Positions 19,363-26,705 of a stretch of 64,000 nucleotides of DNA are shown here, in pieces. The notes under the pieces are model-generated. The model was given only the letters and a program-made list of their open reading frames with translations. It was not told the DNA's origin and did no database searches. This DNA comes from UBA8437 sp963582065 (lineage in GTDB: Bacteria > Planctomycetota > Planctomycetia > Planctomycetales > Planctomycetaceae), in the NCBI GenBank assembly GCA_963582065.1, contig CAUZRQ010000019.1, forward strand, positions 1 to 64,000, in the 5' to 3' direction. The position numbers were made by a program, and so were the translations under genes. The stretch's first letter is position 1; the number at the start of each line of letters is the position of its first letter.

Positions 19363-20669
19363 AGCTCGGCCCGAATCGCCCGTGCCAGCCGAGCCATTCC
19401 CTCGGCGAGCCGCTCGGAATCCTCGACGCCGAAGCTCAACCGCAACCGGTTTCGAGGCCGGACCCCGTCGACGCCGATGTAGCAGAGGTCACCCGGAACG
19501 TACATCACCTGCTCCCGCTCAACGGCCCGTTTGAACAACGAGCCGCCGAATCCCGCATCCACGTGCTCGGGAACGGTCATCCAGATGTAGAGCCCACCGT
19601 CGGGGACCAGCCAATCGACACCCTCGGCATCTCCGAGGTGCTTCTCGGCGGCACCGGCCAACACGTCTCGCTTGGTGGCATAGGCTTCCCGCAGGCCCTC
19701 GACGTGCCCGGCAAACAGGCCGTCCTCGAGCACGGTCGCCAGCAGTTGCTGGTTGAAGCTGGCCGAACCGAAGTCCTGGTTGCCCTTCAGGTCCCGCACC
19801 GGCCCGACCAGGTCCGGCGGCAACACACCAAAGCCGACGCGGAGCCCGGGCGAAAAGCACTTCGAAAAGGTCTGTACCAGCGCCACCGTCTCGCCACTCT
19901 CGTCGAAACCCCAGGCACTCGGCCGTGGCGAACCGTCGTAATACAGTTCACGGTAGGCCGCGTCCTCGACCACCAGCAGCCTCTGGTGATCCGAAAATCC
20001 CGCCGCGATCTCCACCAGTCTCCGCCGACGCTCGACCGCCAGGCTGACGCTGCGAGGATTGTCGAAGTCACTGACGACATAGATCATCTTCACCCGCTCG
20101 AGCTGGCCGTCGTGCTCAAGCGATTCGAGCGTCTGTTGCAGGGAATCGATCCGCATCCCTTCCCCGTCGGCGTCAACGGCCACCGCGCGGGCACCCAGGC
20201 CCGCCACCGTACTGAGCATCACGTAATACGACGGGTCGGCGATCAGGCAAATGTCGCCGGGATCAAGAACCGCCTCGCACAACAGCGCCAGCATCTGCTG
20301 TGAACCGGTCGAGAGCACCAACCGGTCACGGTCGATTCCCAGTTCGCCAATCGCCACGCCCTCGAGCCCTGCCAGGTACTCCAGCAACAGGTCGCGGAGC
20401 CGCTGGGACCCCTCGGTCGTCCCGTACTGCAACCCCACCCGAACCATTGTCTCGTCGCCCAGCATCCGCTCGGCCGCCCGCCGCGTCACCTCCACCGGCA
20501 ACGTCTGGGGATCAACCAGTCCGGCGGCCAAGGAAATGCACTCGGGGTGATCGACGGCCTGCTTCATCATGAAGCCGACAACGTTGTCGACCGCCCAGTC
20601 TCGCCGGCGGCTGAAGACCGAGGCGGGGATCGAAGTCCCTGGCGTCTGCATCGTCATCGAAGAAGCCAC
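19359..20669 (-). CDS. PLP-dependent aminotransferase, class I/II (LysN/MocR-like)
   Basis: 436 residues. The fold-type-I pattern is clear: YGTTEGSQRLRDLL near residue 85, ADPSYYVMLSTVAG, YVVSDFDNPRSVSLAVERR, and QTFSKCFSPGLRVGF containing the PLP lysine. It resembles 2-aminoadipate/branched-chain type aminotransferases that lack the GntR domain of MocR regulators. The substrate is uncertain. It is translationally coupled to the EF-P ligase gene downstream by a 4-base overlap; whether the pairing is functional (lysine-related) is speculation. Confidence 0.88.
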   Translation of the reverse strand: MASSMTMQTPGTSIPASVFSRRRDWAVDNVVGFMMKQAVDHPECISLAAGLVDPQTLPVEVTRRAAERMLGDETMVRVGLQYGTTEGSQRLRDLLLEYLAGLEGVAIGELGIDRDRLVLSTGSQQMLALLCEAVLDPGDICLIADPSYYVMLSTVAGLGARAVAVDADGEGMRIDSLQQTLESLEHDGQLERVKMIYVVSDFDNPRSVSLAVERRRRLVEIAAGFSDHQRLLVVEDAAYRELYYDGSPRPSAWGFDESGETVALVQTFSKCFSPGLRVGFGVLPPDLVGPVRDLKGNQDFGSASFNQQLLATVLEDGLFAGHVEGLREAYATKRDVLAGAAEKHLGDAEGVDWLVPDGGLYIWMTVPEHVDAGFGGSLFKRAVEREQVMYVPGDLCYIGVDGVRPRNRLRLSFGVEDSERLAEGMARLARAIRAEL

Positions 20670-20708
20670 CGGAAGCTGGCGAAAGACACAAACAGGCCAC
20701 CACGTCAG

Positions 20709-21929
20709 TCAGTCGCGACGCAGTGTCTTACGTGCGTATTGTATGCCATCGACCAGAACGTCGATGTCAGACGAGTCGTTGTAGGGTGCGAAACTGGCTC
20801 TGGTGGTCGCAGGCACACCCAATCGACTGTGCAACGGCATCGTGCAATGGTGACCGGCCCGGACGGCAACCCCCTTTCGCTTGAGCAATTCGGCCATGTC
20901 GTGCGGATGGACCCGTTGGTCGCTGAAACTCACGATCGCTCCCTTGTGCTCGACTGCCGGACCGTGAACCAACAGATCGGGAATCTCCGAGAGCCGCTGT
21001 TGCGCCTCGGCCAACAGGGCCCGTTCGATCCTCCCGATCTCGTCGAACCCAATCCCGTCGACATAGTCAACCGCCGTTCCCAACGCGATCGCCTGGGCCA
21101 CCGGCAGTGTTCCGGCCTCGAATTTCGCCGGCAATTCGGCCCAACTCGACTCGGTCAGCCCCACCTCACTGATCATGTTCCCGCCGAAAAGGAACGGATC
21201 CATCTGCTCCAACCACTCGCGACGACCATAGAGCACACCGACACCTGACGGTCCGTAGAGCTTGTGTCCCGAGAAGGCGAGGAAATCGACCTGCGGATTC
21301 GAAACGTCGACGGCAGCGTGCGGCACGCTCTGGGCCCCGTCGACCAGTACCACCGCCCCCACCGCACGAGCCGCCTCGACCAGGCGTCCGATCGGATTGA
21401 TCGTCCCCAGAACGTTCGACATGCCGGTGACCGCGACCAGTCGTGTGCGGGAACCGAGGCACTCGTCGAGGCGGCCCAGGTCCAATCTGCCGTCGTCGGT
21501 CAGCGGGATGTGTCGCAGTGTGGCCCCGGTCTGACGGGTCACCTGCTGCCAGGGAACGAGGTTGGCGTGGTGCTCCATCTCGTTGACCAGCACTTCGTCG
21601 CCTTCGGACAGCCGGGATCGCCCCCAGGCCTGGGCCACGAGGTTGATCGACATCGTCGTCCCGGAGGTGAATATCACCTCCTCGGGCCGCTCGGCTCCGA
21701 TCATGCGGGCGATCCGCTCACGAGCCCCTTCGAGCGCCTCGTCGATCTTGACACCAAACTGGTAGACGCCTCGGTGAGCATTCGCATAGTAGGTCTCGTA
21801 GCACTCGCTGAGTGCATCGATCACCACCCGGGGTTTCTGGGCGCTGGAGGCACTGTCGAGATAAACCAGCGGGGTCCCGTCGGCCATCGGCCGGCCCAGG
21901 ATCGGGAAGTCGTTGCGGATACTCTCCAC
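20709..21929 (-). CDS. sufS: Cysteine desulfurase, SufS
   Basis: The frame is open to 22034, but GTG 21929 is preferred: AGAGGA lies about 9 bases upstream, it follows the sufU stop, and it gives the normal SufS length of 406 residues. Motifs include YLDSASSAQKP, NEMEHHANLVPW, the PLP-lysine segment FSGHKLYGPSGVGVLYG and the catalytic cysteine in VRAGHHCTMPLH (C362). It removes sulfur from cysteine as a persulfide for Fe-S assembly. The neighbouring sufU provides the zinc-dependent acceptor, as in Gram-positive SUF systems. Confidence 0.95.
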   Translation of the reverse strand: MESIRNDFPILGRPMADGTPLVYLDSASSAQKPRVVIDALSECYETYYANAHRGVYQFGVKIDEALEGARERIARMIGAERPEEVIFTSGTTMSINLVAQAWGRSRLSEGDEVLVNEMEHHANLVPWQQVTRQTGATLRHIPLTDDGRLDLGRLDECLGSRTRLVAVTGMSNVLGTINPIGRLVEAARAVGAVVLVDGAQSVPHAAVDVSNPQVDFLAFSGHKLYGPSGVGVLYGRREWLEQMDPFLFGGNMISEVGLTESSWAELPAKFEAGTLPVAQAIALGTAVDYVDGIGFDEIGRIERALLAEAQQRLSEIPDLLVHGPAVEHKGAIVSFSDQRVHPHDMAELLKRKGVAVRAGHHCTMPLHSRLGVPATTRASFAPYNDSSDIDVLVDGIQYARKTLRRD

Positions 21930-21960
21930 GACCGTCAGTCCTCTTGTCTCGGCATCGGGA

Positions 21961-22356
21961 TCAGGGCGAGCCGCCGGTGGGACCGTCGTCCGAGTAGACC
22001 AGTGTCTTGAGCACCTTGAAGCCCAGCAAACCACACCGTTGCCGGGTGGCCGTCAACCGGACCTGAAGCAACTCGAGCATCTCGGGAGCACCGAATCCCT
22101 CGATCTCCTCCATCGTCTTCCCCTCGATGTGCTCGCAGAGAATCGAGGCGGCGGCCTGGCTGATCGCACAACCCTCGCCGTCGAAATAGGCCTGCTGGAT
22201 CCGCCGTTCTGAATCGATCTGCAGTTGCAGCTGCACCCGGTCACCGCACAAGGGGTTCCACTCGGTATGAGTGCAACTGGGCGACTCGAGCTGGCCGCGG
22301 TGATACGGCGACTCGTAGTGGTCCAGGATCAACTCGTCGTACAGTTCGTCGCTCAC
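21961..22356 (-). CDS. sufU: SUF system sulfur-transfer protein SufU
   Basis: 131 residues. YDELILDHYESPYHRG opens the protein. The three conserved zinc-binding cysteines are in NPLCGDRV, FDGEGCAISQAAASIL and TRQRCGLLGF. The acidic insertion before the last cysteine marks SufU rather than IscU. It accepts sulfur from SufS by zinc-ligand exchange and passes it to SUF assembly. The sufBCD genes are not present here. The gene lies upstream of sufS on the same strand with 31 bases between the sufU stop and the sufS start. Confidence 0.93.
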   Translation of the reverse strand: MSDELYDELILDHYESPYHRGQLESPSCTHTEWNPLCGDRVQLQLQIDSERRIQQAYFDGEGCAISQAAASILCEHIEGKTMEEIEGFGAPEMLELLQVRLTATRQRCGLLGFKVLKTLVYSDDGPTGGSP

Positions 22357-22488
22357 CGACGTCTCCCGTACTCAATCGCCCCGAAGACCTCCGCTGTCCA
22401 CCCGCCGACGCCTCCTGCCAGCCTCCATTCTAGGAGTCCGCCCGGGTAACGCCAAGGCAGGTCGCAGAGTCCGCCGCACGCAGGCACG

Positions 22489-23541
22489 TCAGAGAATCTC
22501 GAGGTCAGGCAGTTGATTCCCCAAAGTCACCTGCCGGGCCACTTCGATAGCCACCCTCTGGCTGATCGCCACCAGTTGATCCCGAACCGGGCTGTCGTCT
22601 GCGATCAGCGAGCTGATCCTCCCCTCATCGCCACGGATTCTCACCTCCGGATCGGCCGGCAATTCCCCCAGCATCGGGATCCCCAGTTCCTCGGCCTTCG
22701 CCCGTGCACCACCGCGACCGAAGATATCGCCGGCCATGTTCTCGACCATCCCCAGTACGGGGATCTTGACCTGGTTGAACATCGAGATGGCCTTCATCGC
22801 ATCGAGCAGCGCAACCTTCTGTGGCGTGCAGACGATGACGGCTCCTGACAGGGAGAGCAGTTGCGAGAGAGTCAGGGCGACATCACCAGTTCCAGGCGGC
22901 ATGTCGATGACCAGGTAGTCGAGTTCTCCCCAGTCGGTGGTCTGCAGGAACTGTGTCAGCGTGCGGTGCAATAACGGCCCCCGCCAGATCACCGCCTGGT
23001 CCTCCTCGATGTGAAATCCCATCGACATCAGCCGCAACCCGTCGACCTCCAACGGCTGAATTCGTTGCACCGGTTCACCATCGGGTCCGGCCAGTTCAAT
23101 GACCGATGGTTCGCCTTCGGCTCCCAGCAGGTGCGGCACGCTGGGCCCGTAGACATCGGCATCCATCAGGCCGACCCGGGCCCCGGAGTCCTTCAGGGCG
23201 AACGCCAACCCCGCGGCGACAGTGCTTTTGCCCACCCCCCCCTTGCCACTGCCGACGCAGATCACGTTGGCGATTTTCAGTCCGATTGTCCCCCCGGAGT
23301 TGGACCCGCGAACCGTTCGTTCGAGCGTCAACTGGACGTCGGCCCCGGCCACATCACGGACCAGTTCCTCGAATCTCTCCGGATGCGGATACGCGGTCGT
23401 CGGCAGTTCGATGGTCACCCGCAAGGCCCCGTCAACCGACTCGACAGACCGCACCATCCGCAGTTCACCCAACGACCGTCCCAGTTCGGGATCGATGATC
23501 GACTCGATCTGCGCTCTCAATTCCGTGTCATTCATCGTCAA
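22489..23541 (-). CDS. mrp: Mrp/NBP35 family Fe-S carrier ATPase (ApbC-like)
   Basis: 350 residues. An N-terminal MIP18/DUF59 domain (about 1-80) is followed by a deviant Walker A P-loop GSGKGGVGKSTVAAGLA, MDADVYGPSVPHLLG and YLVIDMPPGTGDVALTL. The family binds and transfers 4Fe-4S clusters. A typical CxxC near the C-terminus is not evident, as in several Mrp proteins. Location just upstream of sufU-sufS on the same strand, with a 132-base gap, supports a shared role in Fe-S metabolism. Start could be Met1 or Met3 (MTMND). Confidence 0.93.
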   Translation of the reverse strand: MTMNDTELRAQIESIIDPELGRSLGELRMVRSVESVDGALRVTIELPTTAYPHPERFEELVRDVAGADVQLTLERTVRGSNSGGTIGLKIANVICVGSGKGGVGKSTVAAGLAFALKDSGARVGLMDADVYGPSVPHLLGAEGEPSVIELAGPDGEPVQRIQPLEVDGLRLMSMGFHIEEDQAVIWRGPLLHRTLTQFLQTTDWGELDYLVIDMPPGTGDVALTLSQLLSLSGAVIVCTPQKVALLDAMKAISMFNQVKIPVLGMVENMAGDIFGRGGARAKAEELGIPMLGELPADPEVRIRGDEGRISSLIADDSPVRDQLVAISQRVAIEVARQVTLGNQLPDLEIL

Positions 23542-23574
23542 CCTGCACCTTGCTACCGGCCACCGCCGGAATCC

Positions 23575-23946
23575 TCATGCCGCCCATTTCAACACACGCC
23601 GACATATCGTCATCAACCGCGACGGATTGACCGGTTCGAACAGCACGGCGGTTGCGCCGAGTTCTCGTAGCGGCCATTCCAGGTCCACGGTTTCCGGCGG
23701 GCCGATCACCACAATCGGCCATGTCCGATCCCATCCCTCCAGCAGTCTCAACACTTCCGCCTGACCCATGTCGAGGTCGGCCACCACCATCCCGTTTTGA
23801 TTCTCATTCACCAGCTCGAAGACGTCCGCCAGGCTCGCGGCCGACTCGACCACACCGACCCGGTCGGTTCCGGCAGTTCGCGACCACTCGGTCTCGATCT
23901 CACCGCGAAACCGGGTGGACCGCTCGAGAACGATGATCGTCGACAC
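23575..23946 (-). CDS. Receiver-like (CheY-fold) protein, degenerate
   Basis: GTG 23946 is preferred to the upstream ATG at 24006 because AGGGG lies about 7 bases before it and the receiver-like beta-1 (STIIVLER) begins directly. The 123-residue product alternates strands and helices (GMVVADLDMG, PIVVIGPPE, ELGATAVLFEPV) in the pattern of a response-regulator receiver. The acidic pocket is incomplete and the Lys normally in the KP motif is Glu (FEPV), so phosphorylation-dependent switching is doubtful. There is no output domain. It ends 33 bases before mrp. Confidence 0.6.
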   Translation of the reverse strand: MSTIIVLERSTRFRGEIETEWSRTAGTDRVGVVESAASLADVFELVNENQNGMVVADLDMGQAEVLRLLEGWDRTWPIVVIGPPETVDLEWPLRELGATAVLFEPVNPSRLMTICRRVLKWAA

Positions 23947-24147
23947 GTCGCGGCCCCTGCTGGTCGGTAACCACCCCGGATGAGAATTTGATTCTAGAGA
24001 CGACACCCGTGGCGGGCAATGAGCCGCGAATCTTGCCGTCGTCGCGGCGTGTCAGTAGGCTGCAACCCACCGCGATGATCGCGGGCCGTCGGCTCGGTCA
24101 TGGACACCGGGCACCAGTCTCCGGGTCGAACGAGTTGGACAATCCAG

Positions 24148-24642
24148 ATGACAGAACAGAACGCCGCGTTGATCAACATCCTGATGGGGAGCAAATCGGA
24201 CTGGAGCACCATGCAGCACGCCCGCGACATGCTCGACCGGTTCGGCATCGCCAACGAGTGCCGGGTGCTCTCGGCACACCGTACGCCCGAAGAGACCACC
24301 GAATATGTCGGCGGAGCCGAAGCACGGGGTGTGCAGGTGATCATCGCGGCGGCCGGCGGAGCCGCTCACCTGGCCGGCGTCTGTGCCGCGCATACCGTGC
24401 TGCCGGTTCTGGGCGTGCCGATGACCGGCTGGGCCACCGATGGACTCGATGCTCTGCTGGCCACAGTGCAGATGCCCCGGGGAATCCCGGTCGGCACCCT
24501 GGCCATCGGCAAGGCTGGAGCCGTCAACGCGGCGCTGCTGGCTATCGCCATCCTGGCCGTCAGCCGCCCGGAACTCCGGCAACAGATCAAGGACTACCGA
24601 CGAGAACAGGCTGACGCCATCCTTGGCGAGACGCTCGAGTGA
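24148..24642 (+). CDS. purE: N5-carboxyaminoimidazole ribonucleotide mutase
   Basis: 164 residues from ATG 24148, giving the usual PurE length; the open frame begins further upstream at 24100. Diagnostic segments are LMGSKSDWSTMQHA, ECRVLSAHRTPEETTEY, IIAAAGGAAHLAGVCAAHT and PVLGVPMTGWATDGLDALLATVQMP. The enzyme moves the carboxylate of N5-CAIR to give CAIR in purine synthesis. The SAHRTP histidine expected for the class-I mutase is present. purK is not adjacent. It is divergent from the receiver-like gene with about 200 bases between starts. Confidence 0.96.
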   Translation: MTEQNAALINILMGSKSDWSTMQHARDMLDRFGIANECRVLSAHRTPEETTEYVGGAEARGVQVIIAAAGGAAHLAGVCAAHTVLPVLGVPMTGWATDGLDALLATVQMPRGIPVGTLAIGKAGAVNAALLAIAILAVSRPELRQQIKDYRREQADAILGETLE

Positions 24643-24729
24643 GCCCCTTCACCCGCCGCTGCCCCTTGATGCGAAGACCGCCGTCAAGGCGGATCTCAGG
24701 GATGACGCGGCTCGAACCGGCAGCCGCGG

Positions 24730-25686
24730 ATGGGTGAGTCCCGGTCACACCGGCCTTCGCCCCGGGCGGGCTCCGCCGTGGCGATTGCCGCTGCCGCGAT
24801 TTGCGTGGTGGGGTTGACGGTCCGCCTGAGTGTCCGGGACTCCCTGGACGCCTCGGGCGTCATCTACTACGCCACGCCGTGGCCGGTGTTGGCGGCGCTG
24901 GTGATGATGGTGGCCGGAGGCCTGCGATTGCGGAATCGCTCGCGGTGGACCCGCCCGGTGGCCGCCGCCGGCCTGCTCTCGCTGGCCGCCTGGCTGATCC
25001 TGTCATACTCGACACCCCCGGCCACCGGGCCAAAGCCCCCGGCTCTGACCTGCCTGTCCTGGAACACCAATCACGGCCGTGCCGGTTGGAATCGGATTGC
25101 CGAGACCATCCGCAGCGAACCAGCCGACCTGGTCTGCCTGGTCGAAGCCGGACCGACCGAACCCGAACACGAACGGTTCTGGCAGTCCGCCTTCCCCGAC
25201 CATGCCACCGGGGGACTCGGCAGCGGAATACTGGTGCTGGTCCGTAACGGCACCGTCCGCCAGGTTCGCTCGGGCTCAATTGAGGGCAACGCCCGGTATC
25301 GGCAATTCGAGGTTTCCTGCCGCGACCAACGGCTGACGGTGCTGGTTGTCGATGTCAGGAGCACCCCGTGGATTTCGAGACGGTCGGCTCTCGAAACACT
25401 CGTCCAGTTGATCAAACCGCTCGATGACCGACCTGTACTCATCACCGGCGACTTCAACACGCCGTCGGACTCGGTCTGCTTCGACACCTGGCGGACGCCG
25501 CTGAACAACGCCTGGGAGGCCGCTGGCGACGGGTTTCGGCCCACCTGGCCCGTACCGCTGCCAGTGCTCGACCTCGACCAGTGCTGGGGCAATCAGCACG
25601 TGGGCTTCGTCCACTGCCGCAGCGGCTGGAGTTCGTGGTCGGATCACCGACCGTTGATCACCACATTCGCTGTCAATCGGCCGTAA
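24730..25686 (+). CDS. Endonuclease/exonuclease/phosphatase-family protein with membrane anchor
   Basis: 318 residues. Three hydrophobic segments in the first 100 residues (AVAIAAAAICVVGLTV, VLAALVMMVAGGL, AGLLSLAAWLILSY) precede an EEP domain. The catalytic pattern is complete: LSWNTNHGR, DLVCLVEAG, ITGDFNTPSDS and WSDHRPLITT. Membrane-anchored EEP proteins of this kind are common in bacteria; the substrate (nucleic acid or a phosphoester) cannot be decided. The 3' end overlaps the convergent OsmC-like gene by 14 bases. Confidence 0.85.
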   Translation: MGESRSHRPSPRAGSAVAIAAAAICVVGLTVRLSVRDSLDASGVIYYATPWPVLAALVMMVAGGLRLRNRSRWTRPVAAAGLLSLAAWLILSYSTPPATGPKPPALTCLSWNTNHGRAGWNRIAETIRSEPADLVCLVEAGPTEPEHERFWQSAFPDHATGGLGSGILVLVRNGTVRQVRSGSIEGNARYRQFEVSCRDQRLTVLVVDVRSTPWISRRSALETLVQLIKPLDDRPVLITGDFNTPSDSVCFDTWRTPLNNAWEAAGDGFRPTWPVPLPVLDLDQCWGNQHVGFVHCRSGWSSWSDHRPLITTFAVNRP

Positions 25687-26161
25687 CGATCTCCAGGTCC
25701 CAACTGCACTCGATACAACCCCGGACCGACTGGTAAGCCGGACACTTTTCGGCGTACGACTCGAGCGCCCGGTCGATTGCATCTCGATCGACCTCCGCAT
25801 CACCGGCCGCCACTGCCAGCCGATAGTGCAACCGGATCACCGTGATCCTCAGCACTTCATCGACCTCCGCTACGTCTCCCTCAACCGAAGCCGTCAACCT
25901 CTCGGACGTTGCAATTGACCGCGCCTCCAGCGCGGCAGCCAGGGTGCCGGTCAGTCACCCGGCCACGCCGGCAATCATGTGATCCAGTGTCGCCGGATAC
26001 TCGGGTCCGGAGAACTCCCGCCCGTACTTCTCGGCGTAGAAGCTGCGGATTCCTCCGTGGATCCCGAAATCGAGCACCCCGTCGAAGCCCTTGATCCGGG
26101 CCGTCCGATGTGGCCCATGCCGCTTGGTGATCTCGATCTGGCTAGTGTGCACGACACTCAT
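25673..26161 (-). CDS. OsmC-like peroxiredoxin, candidate selenoprotein (in-frame TGA = Sec69)
   Basis: ATG 26161 has GAAGGG about 9 bases upstream. The frame then reads 68 codons to a TGA at 25957-25955 and continues in the same frame for 93 more codons to a TGA at 25673. Read through, the 162-residue protein has the OsmC pattern: EYPATLDHMIAGVAG-U-LTGTLAAALEAR, then RALESYAEKCPAYQSVRGCIE with the second redox cysteine at C140. In this family the position of the TGA is normally the first catalytic cysteine. Downstream coding is intact, and a SECIS-like hairpin follows the TGA. OsmC proteins reduce organic hydroperoxides. Alternatives are a nonsense mutation or a sequencing error (TGC to TGA). 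Confidence 0.82.
25918..25936 (-). promoter_or_regulatory. Candidate bacterial SECIS element
   Basis: On the mRNA strand, CCGCGC (25935-25930) and GCGCGG (25924-25919) form a perfect 6-bp stem, extended by a G-U pair (25936/25918), closing the five-base loop UGGAG (25929-25925). The loop begins 26 nucleotides after the UGA and has G at its second position. This agrees with the published bacterial SECIS model as I remember it (apical loop 16-37 nt from UGA, a G among its first two bases). Confidence 0.65.
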
Positions 26162-26339
26162 GACTGGTCCCTTCGGCAGGTCGGTGGAGTGAGTTTGAAC
26201 CTCTCGCATTGTCGAAACACCGAGCCGACTGTCAAACCGCCACCCACCGCTTCGCCGTGGTCGGCTCGTTGACGACACCCCCGCGCGGAAACCACAATGC
26301 GTGAATGAAACGCACGAGGCCCCGTGGACGAGACCGACG

Positions 26340-26705
26340 ATGAGCGAAACGCAGACAGCAGCCAAGTACCACCTGGTCGATTTCGCCGAGATCCCGGGCA
26401 CCGAGTGTCCTTGCGGAACGGCCCGCCGTGCGTTCGCCGACATCGAGTCCTACCCGGGAACGATCCACGTCACCGAGATCTCGGCCGATGCCAAGCTCCA
26501 CTACCACAAGCGTCTGACCGAGACGTATTACTTCCTCGAGTGTGACGACGATGCGCAGATGCAGTTGGACGACGAGTTGATCCCGGTGCGGCCGGGACAG
26601 TGCGTCATGATTCCGCCCGGCACGCGACACAGGGCGGTGGGAAAGATGAAGGTCCTGATCGTGGTCTTGCCGAAGTTCGACCCGGACGACGAGTGGCTGG
26701 ACTAG
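26340..26705 (+). CDS. Cupin-domain protein
   Basis: 121 residues from ATG 26340 (an in-frame GTG at 26301 would add 13). A single cupin barrel: motif 1 is HYHKRLTETYYFLE, with two His and a Glu as metal ligands; motif 2 is PGQCVMIPPGTRH with the distal His. The segment ECPCGTARRAF near the N-terminus carries two cysteines. The function is unknown. Its TAG stop shares the palindrome CTAG with the convergent VWA gene. It is divergent from the OsmC-like gene with about 180 bases between starts. Confidence 0.82.
   Translation: MSETQTAAKYHLVDFAEIPGTECPCGTARRAFADIESYPGTIHVTEISADAKLHYHKRLTETYYFLECDDDAQMQLDDELIPVRPGQCVMIPPGTRHRAVGKMKVLIVVLPKFDPDDEWLD

Noticed and set aside
20709..22034. Longer sufS starting at 22034
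   Set aside because: It would overlap 74 bases of sufU and add a non-homologous Arg/Pro-rich leader; GTG 21929 has a ribosome site and gives the family length.
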